Source: Hydrogenophaga intermedia
GTDB lineage: Bacteria > Pseudomonadota > Gammaproteobacteria > Burkholderiales > Burkholderiaceae_C
Reading direction: 5' to 3'
Length of the DNA: 64,000 bases
Assembly: GCF_000723405.1 (NCBI RefSeq)
Contig: NZ_CCAE010000007.1
Coordinates: 62,001-126,000, forward strand
Under the pieces are notes generated by a model. The model was not told where the DNA came from, did no database searches, and saw only the letters and a list, made by a program, of their open reading frames with translations. Below, piece after piece: positions 40,232-47,042 of this stretch (its first letter is position 1; every line of letters starts with the position of its first letter). The position numbers and the translations under genes are program-made.

Positions 40232-42504
40232 TGGGCGGCAGCAGCAAGAAGCAAACCGTCGGCTACCGCTACCGCATGGGTCTGCATCTGGTGCTCTGCC
40301 AAGGCCCGGTCGATGCCGTGCAGGAAATCCAGATGGGCGAGCGCACAGCGTGGGGCGATGCCGACCGTGGCCCGCTGTCCAGCGGTCACGGCCTCGCCAG
40401 TCTGTCCATCAACAAGCCGACGTTGTTTGGCGGCGACGAGCGCGAAGGCGGTGTGATCGGCACCATCGATGTACTACCCGGCAACTCTGGTCAGGGGCGC
40501 AACGATTACCTGATGGCGCGTCTCGGCAGCGCGATTCCGGCATTCCGGGGCGTGCTGTCGCTGGTGGCGCGGCAAATCCAGTTCGCCGCCAACAATCCCT
40601 ACCTCAAACCGTGGGCGGTGCGTGTGCGCCGTTTCACGGCGGGCTGGTTTGAAACACCGTGGATGGAGTGGAACGCCGAGGTGCGCGTCTGGGATGACGA
40701 CAGCGGCCAGGAGGTAAGCGTGGGCATGAACCCGGCGCACATTCTGGTGCAGTGCCTCACCGATCCGCACTGGGGCATGGGCTATCCGCAGGACTGCATC
40801 GGCTGGAGTTTCTGGAACGCGGCGTGGGCGTTGTCGGACGAGGGCTTCGGCCTGAACCTGATCTGGACGCGCCAGCAATCCATCGAGAGTTTCATCGGTC
40901 AGGTGATCGACCACATCGGCGGCATCCTCTACACCGATCCGGAGCAAGGCACCTTCGAGCTGAAACTGCTGCGCGACGACTACTGGATCGACAGCCTGCC
41001 GCAGTTGGGGCCGGACGAGATCGTGCGACTGGAGCGTTTCGAGCGTGCGCAGTGGGGCGAACTTCCGAACGAACTGAGCGTGGTCTACACCGACTGGCAA
41101 ACCGGCGGCGACACCACCGTCACTGTGGAAAACCTCGCCGCCATCCAGTTGCAGGGCGGCGTGATCAACCAGCGCCGCAACTATCCGGGTGTGAACTATG
41201 GGCCGCTGGCCGCACGGCTGGCGCTGCGCGATCTGCGCGCCTTGGGGTCGCCGTTGGCGCGGATGAGCCTGACCGTAGCGCGCGACACCTTGGAACGCGC
41301 GCCGCTGCCGGGCGATGTGTTTCTGCTCAACTGGCCGCGTCTGGGCATCGACCAGATGGTGGCGCGCGTCACCAGCATCGACACCGGCACGTTGGGTGCA
41401 GCCGAATGGCGCATTGATGCGATGGAAGATGTATTTGGCCTCGACAGCGCTGTTCTGGCCCCGCCGCCACCCATCATCGACGAACCCACACTGGAGCCGC
41501 TGCCGCCCGCCCTGGTGCTGGCGGTGGAGATCCCGTATTGGGAACTGGCGCGCACCTTGTCGCGGGCCGAGCTGGATTACCTGACCGACACCGATGCGGC
41601 AGTGGGCGCGCTGGCGGCGGTGGGTGGTGCCGGGCAACTCAACTGGCAGCTCGCCACTGGCGCATCGGCGGGCGACATCGAGGCCATCGCCAGCGAGGAC
41701 TATGCGCCGCTGCTCACGCTCGACGCGGCTTTGTCCGCCACCGAGGCCGATGCCATCGCGGTGTCGGTGACAGCGATCAGCCAACCGGAACGGCTGGCCG
41801 TGGGCAGCTACGCCTATCTGGTCGATGCCGCTGGCGAAATCCGCGAAGCCGTCGCCGTGCTGGCCTTCGATGCCGGTGCGGCCAGCATCGATCTGGCGCG
41901 CGGCGTGCTCGACACCACGCCGCAGTCGCACGCCAGTGGTACGCAGTTGATCGGCGTCGGCGAATGGCTGGCTGCCGAAGGGACGGAACGTGCACCGGGC
42001 GAATCCGTGTTCGTGGCCGCGATACCTCGCACCTCGACCGATCAGGGCGATGCGGAACTGGCCGCCAATGGCCAGCCGCTGCTGCTCACCGGTCGGCAGG
42101 CCTTGCCGTATCCGCCCGGGCGCATCCGCCTCAACGGCCAGATCGAGCCTGCCGTGATGGCCGGTGATCTCGCCGTGGCGTGGGCGCACCGCGACCGCAT
42201 CCAGCAGACCGCCTACCTCGTGCAACAAGACGAGGGCGACATCGGCCCGGAACCGGGCGTGACCTACACCGTGCGCATCCGTGATCGCAACGACACGCTG
42301 GTGTATACGGCGTCTGGTATCGCGGGAACGGATTTCGTGTGGGACGTGGCCACGGCTGCCACAGACGCCGGGGCGCTGGGCGACCGCATCAGCGTGGAAA
42401 TCAGCGCCGAACGCGACGGGCTGGAGAGCTGGCAGCCGCAGGCGCGCGTCATGGATCGCGCGGGCTACGGCCTGCGCTGGGGCCAGTATTGGGGAGGAAA
42501 CTGA
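40231..42504 (+). CDS. gpJ/TipJ-like central tail hub (host specificity) protein
   Basis: 757 residues. An N-terminal GSSKKQTVGYRYRMGLHLVLC, a middle HILVQCLTDPHWGMGYP, QSIESFIGQVIDHIGGILY and ELSVVYTDWQTGG are typical of phage tail hub proteins of the gpJ/Phage-tail_3 type. Later parts are fibronectin-like beta repeats (TYTVRIRDRNDTLVYTAS, GDRISVEISAERDG). It forms the tail tip that contacts the receptor. It lacks a very long C-terminal receptor-binding region, so a separate fibre may do that work. Confidence 0.88.
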   Translation: MGGSSKKQTVGYRYRMGLHLVLCQGPVDAVQEIQMGERTAWGDADRGPLSSGHGLASLSINKPTLFGGDEREGGVIGTIDVLPGNSGQGRNDYLMARLGSAIPAFRGVLSLVARQIQFAANNPYLKPWAVRVRRFTAGWFETPWMEWNAEVRVWDDDSGQEVSVGMNPAHILVQCLTDPHWGMGYPQDCIGWSFWNAAWALSDEGFGLNLIWTRQQSIESFIGQVIDHIGGILYTDPEQGTFELKLLRDDYWIDSLPQLGPDEIVRLERFERAQWGELPNELSVVYTDWQTGGDTTVTVENLAAIQLQGGVINQRRNYPGVNYGPLAARLALRDLRALGSPLARMSLTVARDTLERAPLPGDVFLLNWPRLGIDQMVARVTSIDTGTLGAAEWRIDAMEDVFGLDSAVLAPPPPIIDEPTLEPLPPALVLAVEIPYWELARTLSRAELDYLTDTDAAVGALAAVGGAGQLNWQLATGASAGDIEAIASEDYAPLLTLDAALSATEADAIAVSVTAISQPERLAVGSYAYLVDAAGEIREAVAVLAFDAGAASIDLARGVLDTTPQSHASGTQLIGVGEWLAAEGTERAPGESVFVAAIPRTSTDQGDAELAANGQPLLLTGRQALPYPPGRIRLNGQIEPAVMAGDLAVAWAHRDRIQQTAYLVQQDEGDIGPEPGVTYTVRIRDRNDTLVYTASGIAGTDFVWDVATAATDAGALGDRISVEISAERDGLESWQPQARVMDRAGYGLRWGQYWGGN

Positions 42505-43100
42505 TGGAGCCGCGCATCGATGTGCATCTGCTCACCCTGAACGAGCCTGTCGAATGGCGCGAGGCCTGCATCGCCAGCCTCGACGGCGCGCCGATCCAGT
42601 TGCACGTCGTGCCGGGCATTGCCGGGCGCATCGGTGAAGCCCGCGCCGCTGGCTACGCGCAGGGTGCTCTGCCGCTGGTGTCCTTCGTCGATCCCGACGA
42701 TCTGTACGAGGCCAGCGCCTTCACGCAACTGGCCGACGCGCTGGATGCCTGCCCGCAAGCGGTGATGGCCTACAGCGACGAAGCGCTGATGGACGAAGCC
42801 GGGCGCAACATCGCGGTGCGGCGTCTGGCCTACAGCCGCTGGCAGCACGCCAACAGCGCCAGCCACGTTCACGGCCTGATCGTGATGCGCCGAACTGCCG
42901 TGGAAGCCGCGCTCGCGGGAACCGCTGACCTCAACAACTTCGCCGACTGGCTGCTGACCCTGCTGGTCGCCAAACGTGGCGGCGTGCTGCACCTGCCCAT
43001 CGTCGGGCGGCGCTGGCGGCAACACCCGAAACAAAGTCATCGCAGCGGCGATCCCGAATCCGTCCGGCGCATCCGGCAAGCCGCCCATCTCTGGAGATAA
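42504..43100 (+). CDS. Glycosyltransferase-like protein in the tail operon
   Basis: 198 residues. It starts with RIDVHLLTLNEPVEWREACIASL and contains LVSFVDPDDLYEASAF, close to the DxD-type acidic motif of GT-A (family 2) glycosyltransferases. ACPQAVMAYSDEALM-like text follows (DACPQAVMAYSDEA) and later AHVHGLI-type segments. It overlaps the gpJ stop by one base, so it is expressed with tail genes rather than as cargo. Catalytic activity is not proven; it could modify tail proteins or be a sugar-binding remnant. Confidence 0.6.
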   Translation: MEPRIDVHLLTLNEPVEWREACIASLDGAPIQLHVVPGIAGRIGEARAAGYAQGALPLVSFVDPDDLYEASAFTQLADALDACPQAVMAYSDEALMDEAGRNIAVRRLAYSRWQHANSASHVHGLIVMRRTAVEAALAGTADLNNFADWLLTLLVAKRGGVLHLPIVGRRWRQHPKQSHRSGDPESVRRIRQAAHLWR

Positions 43101-43102
43101 GC

Positions 43103-43453
43103 ATGTCATCGACCGATCCGAACCTTGGACTCACCTACGGCTGGACGCTCGGCGAGTCCGGCTGGGCCAGCGGCATGGACGCCAATCTGAAACGCCTCGG
43201 CGCGACAGTGGGCCTGTCCGTCAAAGACCGCGATCTAACCGCGCCACCGGCCAGCCCCGCCAATGGCGACCGCTACCTCATTCCTGCCGCCGCCACCGGC
43301 GCGTGGGCAGGCAAGACTAACCAGATCGCCGTGCGCATCGAGGGCGTGTGGGAATACCACGCGCCCAAGGTCGGCTGGCTTTGCTACATCGAGGACGAGG
43401 CCAAGCTCAGTGCCTACAAACCCGCAGGCTGGAGCGCGGGCATCGCCATCTGA
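43103..43453 (+). CDS. DUF2793 domain protein, tail-fibre-associated
   Basis: 116 residues. The DUF2793 pattern is clear: TAPPASPANGDRYLIPAAATG, AWAGKTNQIAVRIEGVWEYH, PKVGWLCYIEDEAKL. In many phages DUF2793 lies near the N-terminus of tail fibre proteins; here the gene is short and stops after the domain. This may be a truncated fibre, or a complete small tip protein. It is the last tail gene; a hairpin follows. Confidence 0.85.
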   Translation: MSSTDPNLGLTYGWTLGESGWASGMDANLKRLGATVGLSVKDRDLTAPPASPANGDRYLIPAAATGAWAGKTNQIAVRIEGVWEYHAPKVGWLCYIEDEAKLSAYKPAGWSAGIAI

Positions 43454-43477
43454 TTTCCACTTACCCGCAACCACCCG

Positions 43478-43498
43478 AACCCGCCCCCGAGGCGGGTT
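43478..43498 (+). terminator. Terminator-like hairpin before the lysis genes
   Basis: AACCCGCC/GGCGGGTT (43478-43485 with 43491-43498), loop CCCGA, then TTGCATTT and the ribosome site CTGGAGA of the next gene. It separates the tail block from the lysis block. Confidence 0.6.
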
Positions 43499-43518
43499 TT
43501 GCATTTCTGGAGACTGCA

Positions 43519-43824
43519 ATGACCGAACCCGAACAACAACAGCCTGCGCTCGTCGAGAACATGCTTCTCCTGCGCCGCGAGGACTTTGACGAACTGCTCG
43601 ACCGTGCCGCCGAGCGCGGTGCCGGACGTGTGCTGGCCCACCTCGGCCTCGAAAACGGCCACGCCGCCCGCGACATCCGCGAACTGCGTGATCTGCTGGA
43701 GGCATGGCGCGATGCCCGCCGCACTGCGTGGCAGACCGCCGTGAAAGTCATCACCACTGGCCTCTTGGCCGCGCTGCTGGTCGGAGCCGCCATCAAGTTG
43801 AAGCTGATGGGAGGCCCGCAATGA
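43519..43824 (+). CDS. DUF6127-like small membrane protein
   Basis: 101 residues. A helical soluble N-terminus (LRREDFDELLDRAAERGAGRVLAHLG, partly quoted; DIRELRDLLEAWRDARRTAW) is followed by one C-terminal membrane segment (ITTGLLAALLVGAAIKLKLM, residues about 78-97). I recall this as the DUF6127 family, typical at the start of lysis cassettes. A role as holin accessory or antiholin is possible. It overlaps the next gene by ATGA. Confidence 0.75.
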   Translation: MTEPEQQQPALVENMLLLRREDFDELLDRAAERGAGRVLAHLGLENGHAARDIRELRDLLEAWRDARRTAWQTAVKVITTGLLAALLVGAAIKLKLMGGPQ

Positions 43825-44045
43825 CCGCCCGCAAGATCTACCTGCTGGACGACTGGCGCAAGATCGAACGACACGCGTGGAGCATTCGTCTGTCCATCGT
43901 CGCGGCCATCTTCACGGCGGCGGAAGTGGTGGTGCCGCTGTTCAGCGACGTGCTGCCGCGTGGCGTGTTCGTGCTGCTGGCCTTCAGCGCCAGCATCGGC
44001 GCGGCGATTGCACGCTTGGTGGCGCAGCCGGAGATGCACCGATGA
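43821..44045 (+). CDS. Putative holin
   Basis: 74 residues with two hydrophobic segments (SIRLSIVAAIFTAAEVVVPL and VFVLLAFSASIGAAIARLVA, about residues 21-40 and 49-68) joined by a short loop, and a charged N-terminus. Size, topology and place directly before the lysozyme fit a class II holin. Overlaps both neighbours by ATGA, so the cassette is tightly coupled. Confidence 0.7.
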   Translation: MTARKIYLLDDWRKIERHAWSIRLSIVAAIFTAAEVVVPLFSDVLPRGVFVLLAFSASIGAAIARLVAQPEMHR

Positions 44046-44545
44046 TCCGGCCACCGCAATGCAGAACTGTGGCCGCGCTGACGCTGTCCGCCGCCGCGCT
44101 GGTCGGCATCGTGCTGCACGAGGGCTACACCGACCGCGCGGTGATTCCGGTCAAGGGCGATGTGCCGACTATCGGCTTCGGCACGACATCGGGCGTAAAG
44201 ATCGGCGACACCATCACGCCGCCGAAAGCGCTGGCGCGGGCGCTCACCGATGTGCAGCAGTTCGAGGGTGCGCTCAAGCAATGCGTGACCGTGCCGCTGG
44301 CGCAGCATGAATACGACGCGCTGGTGAGCTTCTCCTACAACGTCGGCAGCCGCGCGTTCTGCCAGTCCACGCTGGTGAGGAAACTCAACACCGAGGACTA
44401 CGCCGGAGCGTGCGCAGAACTGCTGCGCTGGCGCTTCTTCCAAGGTAAGGACTGCGCGCTGCCCGTCAATGCGCGGCTGTGCGGTGGCCTCGCTACGCGG
44501 CGTCAGGCCGAGTACCGCCAGTGCCTCGGGGAGAGCACGCCATGA
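44042..44545 (+). CDS. Endolysin: GH24 lysozyme with signal-anchor
   Basis: 167 residues. A weakly hydrophobic N-terminal segment (VAALTLSAAALVGIVL, residues 10-25) rich in Ala/Gly fits a SAR-type signal-arrest-release anchor. The muramidase active site follows: HEG (catalytic Glu), then VPTIGFGTTSG with the Thr of the E-D/C-T triad. NVGSRAFCQSTLVRKLN is also typical. It cleaves peptidoglycan between MurNAc and GlcNAc after export and release from the membrane. Confidence 0.92.
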   Translation: MIRPPQCRTVAALTLSAAALVGIVLHEGYTDRAVIPVKGDVPTIGFGTTSGVKIGDTITPPKALARALTDVQQFEGALKQCVTVPLAQHEYDALVSFSYNVGSRAFCQSTLVRKLNTEDYAGACAELLRWRFFQGKDCALPVNARLCGGLATRRQAEYRQCLGESTP

Positions 44546-45042
44546 CGCTGATCCCTTGGCCGTACCGCCTGCTGGCCTTGGCGTTACTCGCCGCCGCGCT
44601 GATCGGCTTCGGCTGGATCAAAGGGGCCGGGCACGTTCAGGCGCAATGGGACGCCGCCATCCAGCAACAAACCCTGCAAGCCGCCACCATGCGCCAGCGT
44701 CAGGCCGAAGCCACCGTCAAGGTCGTCACCGAGTACGTCGACCGCGTCCGCGTCGTCCGCGAGAAGGGCGACACCATCATCAAGGAGGTTCCCGTCTATG
44801 TGCCCGTTCAAGCCGATGTTGCTTGCACTATCAACCGTGGCTTTGTGCGCCTGCACGACGCTGCCGCCGCCGGTGATCTGCCCGAACCCGCCGGAGATGC
44901 TGATGCGGCCGCCGCAAGAATTGCGCTTTCTGCCGTCGCCAGAACCGTCGCCAGCAACTACCAGACCTGTCACGAAAACGCCGAGCAACTGAGGGCGTTG
45001 CAGGCGTGGGTGAATGAGATGAAGGCAATTGCCAAACATTGA
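44542..45042 (+). CDS. Rz-like i-spanin
   Basis: 166 residues. One N-terminal membrane segment (LLALALLAAALIGFGWI, residues 10-26) and a long periplasmic coiled coil (AAIQQQTLQAATMRQRQAEAT and later KVVTEYVDRVRVVREKGD), with a C-terminal C-x-E/AEQLRALQAWV region. With the nested o-spanin it would span the periplasm and fuse inner and outer membranes in the last step of lysis. Overlaps the lysozyme stop by ATGA. Confidence 0.88.
   Translation: MTLIPWPYRLLALALLAAALIGFGWIKGAGHVQAQWDAAIQQQTLQAATMRQRQAEATVKVVTEYVDRVRVVREKGDTIIKEVPVYVPVQADVACTINRGFVRLHDAAAAGDLPEPAGDADAAAARIALSAVARTVASNYQTCHENAEQLRALQAWVNEMKAIAKH
44798..44992 (+). CDS. Rz1-like o-spanin lipoprotein, nested in Rz
   Basis: 64 residues in the +1 frame entirely inside the Rz gene. 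A signal peptide ends in the lipobox ALCAC, so Cys19 would be lipidated and the protein anchored in the outer membrane. The mature part is Pro-rich (TTLPPPVICPNPPEM). Nested Rz1 genes of this kind are classical in lambdoid phages. Confidence 0.88.
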   Translation: MCPFKPMLLALSTVALCACTTLPPPVICPNPPEMLMRPPQELRFLPSPEPSPATTRPVTKTPSN

Positions 45043-45099
45043 GTGTCGCGTGAACCAGCGAGACTGGCCCGGTGCAGCGCGGGAACTGCTGCGCAGGGT

Positions 45100-46233
45100 C
45101 TATGGCGGCGGGCGGGTGTTGCCGGGGTTGGTTTCGCGCCGTGCTGCTGAAGCTGCCTTGCTGGCTTCGGCTCGTTGAGCCGCTTCCAGATCCACAATGC
45201 GGGCATCCAGAGCCTTCATCTGCTCCCGAAGAGCCTGATTCTCCCGTTCGACGGTAGATCGCTGCTGATTTCCTTGCTCGATGACGGTCAGCAACTTCAC
45301 CTGCCATTGATCGCCGGAGGTGTTGTTGTCCCGGTCTTGGAAGAATGAGAAGCCCGCGAAAACAGCAGCGACCAGCGACAAGACTGCCGAAGACGCAACA
45401 GACCACAACGCGATCTTGATTTGTGTGCGTGTGGACTGATCGGTTTTCCGGTCGCGCTCGTCCATCTGCTCCATCAGGGTCGTTGCAGCTTCCGCCAAAT
45501 CTTTGAGAGTCTTGGCGGATTCGGCAGTCATCTTCCCCGTCAGGCGCGTCATCTCCATTTCTTCTGCACGCTCTTCCGCGCGTTCGCGTACTTGCTGCGC
45601 CATCTGCATGTTCAAAGCATCAAAGTGATCCGTGCGAATAGGCTGGATTTCCAATGGCGCTGGCTTTGCAATTTTCGTGAGCTCCTCGTAGGCACTCAAG
45701 GTCGACCCTAAGGCCGATGTGCTCTTGCGAACTTGATCGAAAAGACTTTGCGCAGAGCCGAACATTTTCTCGTGCATTCGCTTCGATCTCTGGTGATAGT
45801 CCTCGACTTCGGCCTTGAGTAACCGCACCAGATAGACAGACGCCGTCTCATCGGCTTCTCGCACGGCAGGCGTGCGCTCTTGCGAACCTTCGCGGATCGT
45901 CTGCCACGCTGACGACTGGGCATAAGCGTCAGCAATCCGCTCGATCTCGTCGTTCGAGAGATCAGCAGTAATCGCGGCATCGAGCGGAACGCGCTCCGGT
46001 GCTTCGTCGGATTCAACGGTCAAGCTGCCAATGCTCGGCAGGAAAGCCCTGATCTGGCTGACCGCATCGCCAGGTTTGAGCTTCCCGAAATCAGTCATGT
46101 CACGCACCCGCAGCGGATACAGGTAGACGCGGCCCGCCAAGGTCTCGACTTGTGCGGCAGGCTTCGACCGAAGCAGCAACTTCAATGTGTTCTTCTTCGG
46201 CTTCTCGCCGGATGGCGGATTCTCTTGCGTCAC
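45100..46233 (-). CDS. Membrane/coiled-coil protein at the end of the defence operon
   Basis: 377 residues, unrecognised. An N-terminal soluble region of about 200 residues (VYLYPLRVRDMTDFGKL is notable) leads to coiled coil (VRERAEERAEEMEMTRLTGK). A 25-residue hydrophobic segment follows near residues 275-299 (IALWSVASSAVLSLVAAVFAG), then a second coiled coil and a disordered basic/Pro end. It starts 20 bp after the PD-(D/E)XK gene, is leftward like the whole operon and is its last gene. A membrane-located effector or sensor is a reasonable guess; nothing in the sequence proves it. Confidence 0.75.
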   Translation of the reverse strand: MTQENPPSGEKPKKNTLKLLLRSKPAAQVETLAGRVYLYPLRVRDMTDFGKLKPGDAVSQIRAFLPSIGSLTVESDEAPERVPLDAAITADLSNDEIERIADAYAQSSAWQTIREGSQERTPAVREADETASVYLVRLLKAEVEDYHQRSKRMHEKMFGSAQSLFDQVRKSTSALGSTLSAYEELTKIAKPAPLEIQPIRTDHFDALNMQMAQQVRERAEERAEEMEMTRLTGKMTAESAKTLKDLAEAATTLMEQMDERDRKTDQSTRTQIKIALWSVASSAVLSLVAAVFAGFSFFQDRDNNTSGDQWQVKLLTVIEQGNQQRSTVERENQALREQMKALDARIVDLEAAQRAEASKAASAARRETNPGNTRPPP

Positions 46234-46253
46234 GGACAGAACCTCATGGCTCT

Positions 46254-47039
46254 CTACGTTCCCTTCGGGCCAACGATGATCCTCACCGGCATCTTGGCCG
46301 GAGTTTTTTCGAGGTCGCGCTCAAGGCCAACCGGGTTTCCAATTCGTCCCTCTGGGTCGTAGATGAAGCAGACAAGCTGCCTGCAATCCGGGTGCGCCTG
46401 ATAGCGGGCGACGTCAACCAGCAACTGAGCGCCAATATCCGAGACGCTGAGTCCTTGCCGTGTCTTCTTCACCTCGATGACAATCCCTTCTTCCTTCAGC
46501 AGAAAATCGGCCCTTGCCGATCCCCCGGCGTAGCTCGGCGTCCATTCTTCCCGACGCACGTCGTCGAAGTTCAGTTTCAGCAGGGCGTGGAGCAGGTCTT
46601 GGACGTCGTATTCGTCGTTGATTTCCAGTGTCGTTCTGTTGGAGTGCCGGACGCGAAGCTGTCGCGCGATCATGTGAAAGCGCAGACACACCTGTTCCAA
46701 TGCGCCAAGTACCCTTGTCGGGCTATCGGAATCGGAGTCCAGATCGTATTCACGAATCTCATCGATCATTGAGGACAGAATTGACTTTGCAGTATCCAGC
46801 CCGCGTAGATACGCCTCATGGAAGTCAGAGTCCGGCGTGCTGGTCGTGAAGATACTCAAGGAGTAACGAATCTCAGAAAAATCCGCCGAGTGGCGGCTAT
46901 CAGTCCCGAAAATCCTCTGCACAGCCACTTCGGTGTCACGCTGCCACTTTGTGAACTCTTGCGAACGGCGCGATGAGCGCAAGCCATCAATGGCGGCACG
47001 CTGCCGTTCCAAGATTTCTATTGCGCGATCAGGTTCCAT
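46254..47039 (-). CDS. PD-(D/E)XK nuclease-like protein
   Basis: 261 residues. The C-terminal third carries ARADFLLKEEGIVIEVKKT, with D, ExK in the correct spacing for PD-(D/E)XK nucleases, followed by GAQLLVDVARYQAH. The N-terminal two thirds are helical. Proteins of this kind accompany various defence systems as restriction or DNA-cutting components. Starts 3 bp after the helicase stop, so it belongs to the operon. It could be the nuclease arm of the methylase-helicase system. Confidence 0.8.
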   Translation of the reverse strand: MEPDRAIEILERQRAAIDGLRSSRRSQEFTKWQRDTEVAVQRIFGTDSRHSADFSEIRYSLSIFTTSTPDSDFHEAYLRGLDTAKSILSSMIDEIREYDLDSDSDSPTRVLGALEQVCLRFHMIARQLRVRHSNRTTLEINDEYDVQDLLHALLKLNFDDVRREEWTPSYAGGSARADFLLKEEGIVIEVKKTRQGLSVSDIGAQLLVDVARYQAHPDCRQLVCFIYDPEGRIGNPVGLERDLEKTPAKMPVRIIVGPKGT

Positions 47040-47042
47040 GAT

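Noticed and set aside
40474-42228. Leftward open frame of 584 codons opposite the gpJ-like gene
   Set aside because: Antisense shadow in high-GC DNA; the sense frame has tail-hub motifs.
46150-46772. Rightward open frames overlapping the PD-(D/E)XK gene
   Set aside because: The leftward frame contains the ADFLL...EVKK nuclease signature and tight operon spacing; the rightward frames have neither.
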